Assembly: GCA_020058315.1 (NCBI GenBank)
Contig: JAGVEK010000279.1
Location: 1-5,226 of the forward strand
Length of the DNA: 5,226 nucleotides
DNA from: Candidatus Zixiibacteriota bacterium
GTDB lineage: Bacteria > Zixibacteria > MSB-5A5 > WJJR01
Direction: 5' to 3'
The notes under the pieces are model-generated. The model made no database searches. It saw nothing but the letters and a program-made list of their open reading frames with translations, and had not been told where the DNA came from. The position numbers and the translations under genes are program-made. Positions within the stretch are counted from its first letter, which is position 1, and each line of letters starts with the position of its first letter. Shown here one piece after another: positions 1-5,226 of the stretch.

Positions 1-43
1 CCCCTGTCACCAGCCATGATATCGCCCGCCGGGTCTGATTCAT
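1..43 (-). CDS. 5' end of a gene running off the left edge (possible exported protein)
   Basis: Only the first 14 codons are inside the window, reading MNQTRRAISWLVTG before the edge. The start is supported by a near-perfect Shine-Dalgarno (AAGGAGGAG, 51-59), with 9 nt between its GGAGG core and the ATG. A GTG directly before the ATG (44-46, same frame) is an alternative start. The two arginines followed by a stretch turning hydrophobic (AISWLV) resemble the beginning of a signal peptide or N-terminal membrane anchor, but too little is visible to be certain. It follows the upstream transcription unit in the same direction, after a strong terminator, so it probably has its own promoter in 44-200. 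Function cannot be assigned. Confidence 0.62.
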   Translation of the reverse strand, partial: MNQTRRAISWLVTG

Positions 44-200
44 CACTTCTCTCCTCCTTGACAACAGGACCGCATCTCAGTGGATGGCCTGCTCTGATTC
101 TGGTCGTGCCGTTTCACCTGCATCAATCGCTGCCCCGACGGGGATGCAATACTCAAGTCTTACACCCAAATCGCAAGGAGAATCCGAGGCGTGGCGACCG
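44..200 (-). other. Spacer between terminator and left-edge gene; probable leader region
   Basis: About 157 bases with no supportable coding sequence on either strand. It must carry the promoter and 5' leader of the left-edge gene if the terminator at 201-230 works. No convincing -35/-10 pair is visible. A small inverted repeat is present: TGCATC (119-124) against GATGCA (143-148), enclosing CCCC-GAC-GGGG (133-143). No known riboswitch class was recognised by eye. Confidence 0.45.
51..59 (-). promoter_or_regulatory. Strong Shine-Dalgarno for the left-edge gene
   Basis: On the minus strand this reads AAGGAGGAG, an almost ideal anti-16S match. It lies 7 nt before the ATG at 43 (9 nt when measured from the GGAGG core) and 4 nt before the alternative GTG at 46. 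It is the main evidence that a gene begins at 43. Confidence 0.7.
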
Positions 201-230
201 AAAAAGCCCCCAGCCATACTGGCTGGGGGC
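201..230 (-). terminator. Rho-independent terminator of the 436-aa secreted protein gene
   Basis: Read on the minus strand, a perfect 10-bp GC-rich stem (GCCCCCAGCC / GGCTGGGGGC, 206-215 with 221-230) closes a 5-nt loop (AGTAT) and is followed at once by TTTTT (205-201). It sits about 31 nt beyond the TAG stop at 262-264. The U-tract lies only on the minus-strand side in this orientation, so the terminator serves the gene at 262-1572 and separates it from the left-edge gene. Confidence 0.92.
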
Positions 231-261
231 GAAAGCATTGGCGCAATTGACTCCGCGAGTT

Positions 262-1572
262 CTACTTGAGCAGCGTCATCTTGCGAACGAGCGATTGATT
301 GTTCTGAGTCAGCCGGTAGAAGTAGATACCTGTCGGGACACCGGCGCCGCGCCCATCGCGGCCATTCCAGTTCACCACTGTCGTTCCCTGTGGCAGGTGG
401 CCATCGATCAGAACTGCCACACTCTGACCCAGGAGATTGAAAACTTCCAGCCGCACACGCCCTTCGGCACGCAGGCTGAAAGCAATCTCGGTCTCCGGGT
501 TGAATGGATTGGGATAGTTCTGTGCCAGAGAAAACTGTGTGGGCACCGAACCACCACCAGCGCCTGTAGAGACATCGGTCGGAGTCGTCACGGAAAGAGC
601 CGTCGTGGCGCCCGCCGCGATCGAACCCAGTGTGCGCGACTTCGCCTCGAAGATGACCTTCACCGTCGTGTCGTTCGTGCCCGACGGGATATGGATCATG
701 GCATCGACTCCTGCCGATCCGCCGGGGGGCAGCGTGACACTGGAGAGCTTTGCCACCGGATATGTAATCGGCCAGCCTGTCTCGATCGACGCGGAGACAT
801 CGAATGAATCAGTCTCCGAGCCTGTATTGGTGAATTGGAACGAGAGCAGAGCCTGGCCGCCGGGCAGGCCGCTCGCGTCCGGAGGACCGACGACCGTCAC
901 CCCATAGGAGAAGACCGCACCGCTCAGGTGGTGTTCTTGTGCCGGACCGAGCGGAAACCATGCAACCGGGGATACCGCCGGAAGGCCGTTGATCCGAAAA
1001 TCGACCGATTCGCTGGGGAATGGCCCTTCGTCGATGCCATCGGGAAGTCCGTCATCACCAACCACATAGATGGAGAAACTTCCATTGCCCGCCGACGCGG
1101 CAAGTCCGCAAAGTATCCCATCCGGGTCGAACGCTTCCAATACATCGCCTTCCACCAACCGGGCCCCCAAGAACGTCGATGTGGTGTCCCAGTAACTGCG
1201 AACCTGCGGGGTATAGATCACGTTGCCCAGCGGAAACAGTATCGCCAGCACATTGGTCACCGGATCGGGCAGGTTGCGGATGACCGACGGATAGAACGCC
1301 GGGTCTCCGGACGAGGGCTTGTAGACACGCAAGTCGAATTGCGCCGGGGCAACCGAGGGCAAAGAGAATGCTCCCAGTGCATCGGTGTTCCCAGACGTCA
1401 GAATCGTGCCTCCGGGATAGGAACTCCAGACCTCGACTCTGGCATCCGGCACCGCCGTTCCGACATCGTTCACCACTTCGCCGGCAATCTCTGCCCAGCC
1501 GGTCGAGGCCCCGATCAGCACGATCCCCGCTACCAAGGCTCCCCGCACGAATAGTCCCAGTGCCTTGTTCAC
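262..1572 (-). CDS. Secreted modular beta-sandwich protein with C-terminal sorting (FlgD-Ig-like) domain
   Basis: A 436-aa exported protein. The chosen start is the GTG at 1572-1570, because AAAGGGG lies 8 nt upstream (1581-1587) and the product then begins with a classic signal peptide: MNKALGLFVRG, a hydrophobic core, then STGWA, with likely cleavage after Ala27. An in-frame ATG at 1671 would add 33 residues of unlikely leader across an intergenic hairpin. Domains: 28-115 carboxypeptidase-regulatory/CNA-B-like (RVEVWSSYPGGT, FDLRVYKP); 118-217 a 'GDD' module also found twice in the neighbouring protein (DPDGILCG, YVVGDD, DEG, FRING); 221-330 an Ig-like region resembling NEW3/CARDB-type domains (FTNTGSETDSF, TLPPGGSAGV); 345-436 the sorting domain (QNYPNPFNPET, VFNLLGQ, GIYFYRL, KMTLLK). 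In FCB bacteria such C-termini direct export or surface attachment, sometimes through type IX secretion. No catalytic motif is visible. It has a single cysteine (Cys155). It is probably co-transcribed with the large upstream gene, and a strong terminator follows. The exact role is unknown; a structural or surface protein is inferred. Confidence 0.9.
   Translation of the reverse strand: MNKALGLFVRGALVAGIVLIGASTGWAEIAGEVVNDVGTAVPDARVEVWSSYPGGTILTSGNTDALGAFSLPSVAPAQFDLRVYKPSSGDPAFYPSVIRNLPDPVTNVLAILFPLGNVIYTPQVRSYWDTTSTFLGARLVEGDVLEAFDPDGILCGLAASAGNGSFSIYVVGDDGLPDGIDEGPFPSESVDFRINGLPAVSPVAWFPLGPAQEHHLSGAVFSYGVTVVGPPDASGLPGGQALLSFQFTNTGSETDSFDVSASIETGWPITYPVAKLSSVTLPPGGSAGVDAMIHIPSGTNDTTVKVIFEAKSRTLGSIAAGATTALSVTTPTDVSTGAGGGSVPTQFSLAQNYPNPFNPETEIAFSLRAEGRVRLEVFNLLGQSVAVLIDGHLPQGTTVVNWNGRDGRGAGVPTGIYFYRLTQNNQSLVRKMTLLK
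922..1221 (-). repeat. GDD module in the 436-aa protein
   Basis: Residues 118-217: YTPQVRSYW, LVEGDVLEAFDPDGILCG, FSIYVVGDDG, IDEGPFPSESVDFRINGLPAV, AWFP. It aligns along its whole length with the two copies in the upstream protein, showing that the neighbouring genes share a module by duplication. It holds the only cysteine of this protein. Confidence 0.78.
1491..1572 (-). other. Signal peptide of the 436-aa protein
   Basis: Residues 1-27 show a positive n-region (Lys3, Arg10), a hydrophobic core (GALVAGIVLIGA) and an AXA-like cleavage site (GWA before EIAG). The Ala has no lipobox cysteine after it, so ordinary signal peptidase I processing is expected. This supports export through Sec, and supports the GTG start over the upstream ATG. 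Confidence 0.82.
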
Positions 1573-1580
1573 GTTTAACA

Positions 1581-1587
1581 CCCCTTT
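1581..1587 (-). promoter_or_regulatory. Ribosome binding site that decides the GTG start at 1572
   Basis: AAAGGGG on the minus strand, 8 nt before GTG-AAC-AAG. It lies only 5 nt downstream of the foot of the intergenic stem-loop (1593-1644), so folding of that structure leaves it just outside the stem. No comparable site precedes the ATG codons at 1671/1668. Confidence 0.7.
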
Positions 1588-1592
1588 GTCTG

Positions 1593-1644
1593 GATTCTCA
1601 GGGCCGTACCCCGCCTTGCTGGCGGGGTGCGGGACCGGAGAATC
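1593..1644 (-). other. Long interrupted stem-loop between the two secreted-protein genes
   Basis: On the minus strand an outer perfect 7-bp stem (GATTCTC, 1638-1644, with GAGAATC, 1593-1599) encloses short GC pairings and an inner 8-bp stem (ACCCCGCC, 1621-1628, with GGCGGGGT, 1608-1615) around an AGCAA loop. There is no U-tract after it on either strand, so it does not look like an intrinsic terminator. It fills much of the 121-bp gap between the TAG at 1694 and the GTG at 1572. It could be an mRNA-stabilising or processing element, or could tune expression of the downstream gene relative to the upstream one. The fold is read directly from the sequence; the function is inferred. Confidence 0.68.
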
Positions 1645-1693
1645 ATGGTTTGTTTGAGTCGATGACATCATTGATCCTGTCGTTTCGATTCGA

Positions 1694-4600
1694 CTACTTC
1701 AGGAACGTCATCTTCTTCACATCCGACCACGATGGGGTGTCCAGGCGGTAGAAGTAGATTCCGCTTTGAACAGCCTGACCGCTTTCATTCTGACCATTCC
1801 ACTCGAACGAGTGCTCACCCTCGGACAGCGAGCCGGACATCAGCACACGGACTGTCTGACCGAGGACGTTGAAGATCGTCAGCTGCGCATCGGTTGCGAC
1901 CGGCAGACGGAACTTGATGATCGTCGATGGATTGAACGGGTTCGGATAGTTCTGTAAGAGTGCGTAGCTGGAGGGGACCGGGCCCGACTTGGCCGCCACG
2001 GTCAGCTCTGTGGACTGGCGCTCCGACCAGATGGCAGAGCCAGACTGGACGGTCGCCGGCACACCGTTGATCTCGAACTGCAGAGCTTCACCCTCAACCG
2101 CGCCCTCGACTTGGCTGCTAGTCGCCGGATCATCACCATACACGTGCACCATGAACGCACCGTCAGAGCCGGCCACGCACTCGCCGCAGATCACGCCGGC
2201 CGGAGTGCGCACGGTCAGACGGTCGCCCGCACGCAGACCGCTCGTATTCGTGCTGGTGATGGACCAGAAGTCGGTCACATACGGAGTCTGCGAGACACGC
2301 GCCAGCAGATTCACAGGCTTGCTCAGGATCGGTGATCCGTCGTCGCACTGGTATCCGCCAGTGGGGTAGTTCAGGGTCGTCGGGACAGTAGTCTTGATCC
2401 AGTAACCCAGCATCGGTTTCATGCATGCGATGTCGTTTAAGAATGCCGGCCGCTTGGCATCCCAGGAAGCGAACCCATCACCGCATTCGAATCCGAAGAT
2501 GTGCGAGTACTGCCCGTCGATCGAATTGAGCGCGTGGGTAAATGTGTCCGGGAGGTCCGGCAGATAGGAGACCAGATTCCAGCCTTCACACAGGTCGAGC
2601 GGTGTGTTGGTCGGGACGGGCACTCCGGAGATCGCGATCGGTCCCACGCCCGGGCCCGTGGTCTTGAGCCAGTACCCATGGTATGGATCCATCGCGGTGA
2701 GGTCGTTGAATGGCCGGCTCGCATCCCACGACAGCGGACCGGCGCAGGTCGAGGTGAATACGATCTGATACTCTCCCGCGATCGAAGACAAGACCGCGGC
2801 CGGTGACGGATTGGCCGGCGTGACGTTGAACGAGAACAGCGTCCAGGAATCACAGAGAGGAACTTCCAGCGCCCTTTGCGCACAGTCGAAGTTGGCGTCG
2901 AACTGTGTCCCACTCAGTGTCGCGGCCCACTGGCCCGGCACCGAGAGTCCACACGCGCAATTGAGATAGAAAGTGATCAGGTCGCCGGTTTCGGCGCCTT
3001 CGTCCACCGCCAGAGAGGTCGGGTCATCACCCATGACGTAGATGTTGTATCTCCCCGGCAGGTCTACAACCGTCTTGCCGCACACGATACCGTCCGGATC
3101 GACGGCGGTGATCACATCGCCCGGCGCAAGCAGGATTCCGTCAAGCTTGGCGTTCTCTGACCAGTACCATGCCACGTGCGGCGTTGTCTTGACCACCGGC
3201 AGCATATCCAGCACGACGTCGAGCGAATTCGCTCCCGTCGGCACGACGCCGCCGAGAATCTTCGTGCAATAGCCGTTACGGAAGATGCGCAGATCGAATG
3301 GCCCGTCAGACTCGAGGTTCAGGAAGCAGAAAACCCCGTCCGCACCAGTGGCGACACTGCTGATGAGCGTCCCGGAAGGATAGGAACTCCAGAGCTGCAC
3401 ACTCGCATCCTCAAGCGGATCCCCAGTGTCGTTCTTGACGATACCACAGATCTGTCCGGGACAGATGAGGTGGACGAATCCCGGCACGAAGGATGGATAC
3501 ACCGCCAGCGGAATCGTGTCGGTGAGCATCGTCTCACAACCCGGAGGCACAATAAACGACTCGATCATCGTGCTTTCCGGATTCGGGCAACTGCCGGTCG
3601 AATCATAAACGAAGTAGAGAGTCGCCAGCAAGCCGCATCCTTCCGCGATCCGCGGCTCCGGCGGGAAGGGGATGGCCGACAGGCAGATCGTGCGGTTCGA
3701 CAGATCCAAGGTGGCGCTCTTGGCACCGAGAGCCTCGACCCGCGAGCCGGCAAAACTGGCTCCGATGACGTGCATGTTATACGAAGAGTACTTCAGGCCA
3801 ACCGAGATTCCGGTGGCTTCATGGTTGTTGCAGAAGTTGACATCCACTGCCACCGTGTCGCCAAACTCGCCGGAAGCGCTGGTCACCCACACGGAATCGT
3901 GAGGCGCAGGACCGACATGCAGATGGACCTGAACAACGTTCGTGCCCACGAATGTCGTCTTCTCCACTACTCTCGCCCCAAAGGTCATGGTCGCATCGTA
4001 GTCGCCAACGGACAGACCCGCAGGATTCACCGTCAAATGCACGGTGGAGTGAGTCGTGCCAGTGTCCGCATCGGACGTCAGCCATGGCTGGCTCGAAACC
4101 GCCTGCCACGCAAACAGACCGCTGCAGCCCGGATCCGACAGATCGACAGTGATCGGCGTCGGCAGCGGAGCACCAATCTGGTAATTGATGGCGACTGAAC
4201 TTGGAGTCGCGACCACAAGCTCGGGAATGTCAGCAACCGTGATCGCCACTGTCTCGGTATCAGCCAGAGAGCCATCCGAGGCGATGAACTTCACATTGTA
4301 TATCAAACCACCCTGCGCGCAGGACGGGGTCCAGTCGAATGTCCCGCTGCCTGAGCCGTTGTCGGTGAAGTTCGCGCCGCCGGGGTTGTTGATCATCGAA
4401 AGAGTGATGCCGGCATCCCCGTCAAGATCGTGCGCTGCGATGGGGAAGGTCAGATTGGACCCCTCGTTGACCGCCTGCGGTGCAATCGGGTCAATTGCCG
4501 GCGTGGAATTGCCCACGACAACGCTGACCTGGAATGTGCACGAGTCTTTGTTCCCGGATGCGTCAGTCACAACGCTCTTCACATCGGTGCTGCCGAGCGG

Positions 4601-5226
4601 GAATGTGGACCCGGATGGCGGTGTCACCACGTTGAGCAGCCCGGGACAATTGTCGTAAAGCGACACGCTGAAGATGACCACGGCGCTGGTCTGACCATTG
4701 GGAACGGTCACAACGATTGGCGCCGGGCAGGTGACTGTGGGCTTCTGAGTATCATTCACCGTCACGGTGAAGGTGCAAGTCTGCTGATTCCCCGAAGCGT
4801 CAGTGGCCGTGCTGGTGATCAGCGTATTCCCCACCGGGAAGAATGAACCCGACGGTGGCACACTCACGACACTCGAGACGGAACAGTTGTCCGATGCCAC
4901 TGGAGCGGAGAAGCTAACCACGGCGCCGCACGCGTCAGGGTCATTGCCGACTACTACGTTGCCCGGGCAGGTGATCACCGGCTTCGTGGTGTCGCTGACA
5001 ACAACATTGAACGTGCAACTGTCCTTATTCCCTGCGGCGTCGGTCACAACGACCTTGACCGGCGTGGTTCCCACCGCGAAGGTCGATCCCGAGAGCGGGG
5101 TACCGACCACGGTCGGCGGGGTGCAATTGTCGGAAGCGGTCGCCGTGTAGTTCACCACGGCGCCGCAAGTGCCGGGATCGTTCGACACGTTGACGCTGCC
5201 TGGACAGATAACGGTTGGTAACTGCG
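1694..5226 (-). CDS. Large modular exported protein with HYR repeats and C-terminal sorting domain (5' end missing)
   Basis: The frame stays open to the right edge. A GTG at 5188 falls inside a HYR repeat (preceding residues QLPTVICPGSVN match the other repeats), so it is not the start. About 1176 residues are visible. Counting from the first complete in-window codon: 1-78, 79-158 and 159-238 are tandem HYR domains (ITCPG, SDNC, GNxxSCTF); 239-332 a cadherin/He_PIG-like Ig domain (VNEGSNL, HDLDGDAG, TFDWTP, ASDGS); 333-439 BACON-like (PWLTSDADTG, GLSVGDYDATMTF); 440-587 cohesin-like (SGEFGDTVAVDV, LLATLYFVYD); 590-678 carboxypeptidase-regulatory-like (VQLWSSYPSGT); 679-782 GDD module; 783-874 and 875-963 paired Trp-rich modules; 976-1078 second GDD module; 1079-1176 sorting domain (LQNYPNPFNPST, IFNVLGQ, GIYFYRL, KKMTFLK). 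There is no enzyme motif. HYR and cohesin-like folds suggest adhesion or scaffolding outside the cell. The N-terminus, which may carry a signal peptide, catalytic domain or many more repeats, is not visible. Confidence 0.9.
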   Translation of the reverse strand, partial: QLPTVICPGSVNVSNDPGTCGAVVNYTATASDNCTPPTVVGTPLSGSTFAVGTTPVKVVVTDAAGNKDSCTFNVVVSDTTKPVITCPGNVVVGNDPDACGAVVSFSAPVASDNCSVSSVVSVPPSGSFFPVGNTLITSTATDASGNQQTCTFTVTVNDTQKPTVTCPAPIVVTVPNGQTSAVVIFSVSLYDNCPGLLNVVTPPSGSTFPLGSTDVKSVVTDASGNKDSCTFQVSVVVGNSTPAIDPIAPQAVNEGSNLTFPIAAHDLDGDAGITLSMINNPGGANFTDNGSGSGTFDWTPSCAQGGLIYNVKFIASDGSLADTETVAITVADIPELVVATPSSVAINYQIGAPLPTPITVDLSDPGCSGLFAWQAVSSQPWLTSDADTGTTHSTVHLTVNPAGLSVGDYDATMTFGARVVEKTTFVGTNVVQVHLHVGPAPHDSVWVTSASGEFGDTVAVDVNFCNNHEATGISVGLKYSSYNMHVIGASFAGSRVEALGAKSATLDLSNRTICLSAIPFPPEPRIAEGCGLLATLYFVYDSTGSCPNPESTMIESFIVPPGCETMLTDTIPLAVYPSFVPGFVHLICPGQICGIVKNDTGDPLEDASVQLWSSYPSGTLISSVATGADGVFCFLNLESDGPFDLRIFRNGYCTKILGGVVPTGANSLDVVLDMLPVVKTTPHVAWYWSENAKLDGILLAPGDVITAVDPDGIVCGKTVVDLPGRYNIYVMGDDPTSLAVDEGAETGDLITFYLNCACGLSVPGQWAATLSGTQFDANFDCAQRALEVPLCDSWTLFSFNVTPANPSPAAVLSSIAGEYQIVFTSTCAGPLSWDASRPFNDLTAMDPYHGYWLKTTGPGVGPIAISGVPVPTNTPLDLCEGWNLVSYLPDLPDTFTHALNSIDGQYSHIFGFECGDGFASWDAKRPAFLNDIACMKPMLGYWIKTTVPTTLNYPTGGYQCDDGSPILSKPVNLLARVSQTPYVTDFWSITSTNTSGLRAGDRLTVRTPAGVICGECVAGSDGAFMVHVYGDDPATSSQVEGAVEGEALQFEINGVPATVQSGSAIWSERQSTELTVAAKSGPVPSSYALLQNYPNPFNPSTIIKFRLPVATDAQLTIFNVLGQTVRVLMSGSLSEGEHSFEWNGQNESGQAVQSGIYFYRLDTPSWSDVKKMTFLK
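1991..2299 (-). repeat. GDD module, copy 2 of the large protein
   Basis: About 103 residues: QTPYVTDFW, LRAGDRLTVRTPAGVICG, FMVHVYGDDP, VEGAVEGEALQFEINGVPA, IWSE. It keeps the GDD, EGA and Cys-Gly landmarks, but DPDG has become TPAG and DEG has become VEG, so it is the most diverged of the three copies. It lies directly before the sorting domain. Confidence 0.75.
2336..2878 (-). repeat. Tandem pair of Trp-rich modules in the large protein
   Basis: Two adjacent units of about 90 residues (2878-2603 and 2602-2336). Each has a C-x-x-W start (LCDSWTLFSF / LCEGWNLVSY), a middle SI-x-G-x-Y, then SWDAxRP, and ends with GYWxKTT. They are clearly homologous but well diverged, so the duplication is old. 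The 'GWNLVSY ... GYWIKTT' pattern is familiar from secreted proteins of FCB and related bacteria that lack a solved function. In each unit three or four tryptophans are spaced as if they form a conserved core or a ligand-binding face; this last point is inference. Confidence 0.75.
2879..3190 (-). repeat. GDD module, copy 1 of the large protein
   Basis: About 104 residues: TTPHVAWYW, LAPGDVITAVDPDGIVCG, YNIYVMGDDP, VDEGAETGDLITFYLN, then a W and a polar tail. It matches the module at 1991-2299 and the one at 922-1221 in the neighbouring gene. As in the neighbour, it directly follows a regulatory-like domain containing WSSYPxGT, so the two travel together as a cassette. I do not recognise a named family; similar segments are common in large secreted proteins of FCB bacteria. 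Confidence 0.75.
4511..5226 (-). repeat. Tandem HYR domain array (three copies, first cut by the edge)
   Basis: Three consecutive units of 80 codons (240 bp): the window edge to 4991, 4990-4751 and 4750-4511. Each starts with a (K)P-T/V-I/V-T-CP motif, has DNC near the middle, a PxSGSxFxxG stretch, then TDAxGNxxxCTF and a V-rich end. Copies 1 and 2 carry four cysteines. Copy 3 has lost the second one: the NDPxxCGAV segment is replaced by VPNGQTSAV. HYR is an Ig-like fold associated with adhesion in animal and bacterial proteins. The array probably continues beyond the right edge. Confidence 0.88.

Noticed and set aside
146..176. Promoter for the left-edge gene (TTGCGA ... TATTGC on the minus strand)
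   Set aside because: The spacing is 19 nt and both boxes match poorly, so it is not better than chance.
16..807. Plus-strand reading frame of 263 codons
   Set aside because: It is antisense to the sorting-domain protein, crosses its terminator and the left-edge ribosome binding site, has Arg/His-rich composition typical of the reverse of a GC-rich gene, and shows no recognisable motif.
835..1554. Plus-strand reading frame of 239 codons
   Set aside because: It is opposite the 436-aa protein, Arg-rich and motif-free; the minus strand is convincingly coding here.
1593..1644. Intrinsic terminator after the large gene
   Set aside because: The stem is strong, but no run of T follows it in either direction, unlike the clear terminator at 201-230.
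1573..1671. Upstream ATG at 1671 as the start of the 436-aa protein
   Set aside because: It would place 33 polar residues before the signal peptide, has no ribosome binding site, and overlaps the intergenic stem-loop. The GTG at 1572 has both a good site and a classic signal peptide.
3176..4198. Plus-strand reading frame of 340 codons
   Set aside because: It lies wholly opposite the cohesin-like and BACON-like regions of the large gene. The product is a featureless Arg/Asp/His-rich sequence without a ribosome binding site or domains, so it is a shadow frame.
5186..5188. GTG at 5188 as the start of the large gene
   Set aside because: The frame stays open to the right edge, and the residues before it continue the HYR repeat pattern, so the gene begins outside the window.
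4511..5226. CRISPR-like or DNA-level satellite repeat
   Set aside because: The 240-bp periodicity is explained by three diverged protein-coding HYR domains; there are no short identical repeats with spacers.

Overview
The window reads as a fragment of a bacterial chromosome from the FCB-type candidate phyla (Zixibacteria, Eisenbacteria, Latescibacteria, Marinimicrobia and similar lineages). This is inferred from the protein style. Both main genes end in the 'QNYPNPFNP ... GIYFYRL ... KM' C-terminal sorting/FlgD-Ig-like domain, and both are built from the beta-sandwich modules common in large secreted proteins of those groups. Base composition looks moderately GC-rich. No rRNA, tRNA, taxonomic marker gene or mobile element is present to fix the lineage.

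Everything supportable is on the minus strand, so the order of transcription runs from right to left. (1) From the right edge to 1694 lies the 3' part (about 1176 codons) of a very large exported modular protein. It contains three tandem HYR domains, a cadherin/He_PIG-like Ig domain, a BACON-like domain, a cohesin-like domain, a carboxypeptidase-regulatory-like domain, a recurring 'GDD' module, a tandem pair of Trp-rich modules, a second GDD module, and the sorting domain. Its start is outside the window. (2) A 121-bp spacer follows, with a long interrupted stem-loop directly upstream of a good ribosome binding site. (3) From 1572 to 262 lies a complete 436-aa secreted protein with a clear signal peptide. 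Its layout is a shortened version of its neighbour: regulatory-like domain, GDD module, Ig-like domain, sorting domain. (4) A textbook Rho-independent terminator at 201-230 closes this unit. (5) A spacer without a gene (44-200) leads to a strong Shine-Dalgarno and the first 14 codons of another minus-strand gene running off the left edge.

The two large genes look like a co-transcribed pair of exported surface or secreted proteins that share modules by duplication. No enzyme active site is recognisable in either, so adhesion, matrix or scaffold roles are the most that can be inferred. The most notable points are a module repeated three times across the two proteins with an invariant Cys-Gly, which is the only cysteine of the smaller protein; the stem-loop between the genes; and a gene start at the left edge that is easily overlooked. 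Nothing here amounts to a clearly new biological system.
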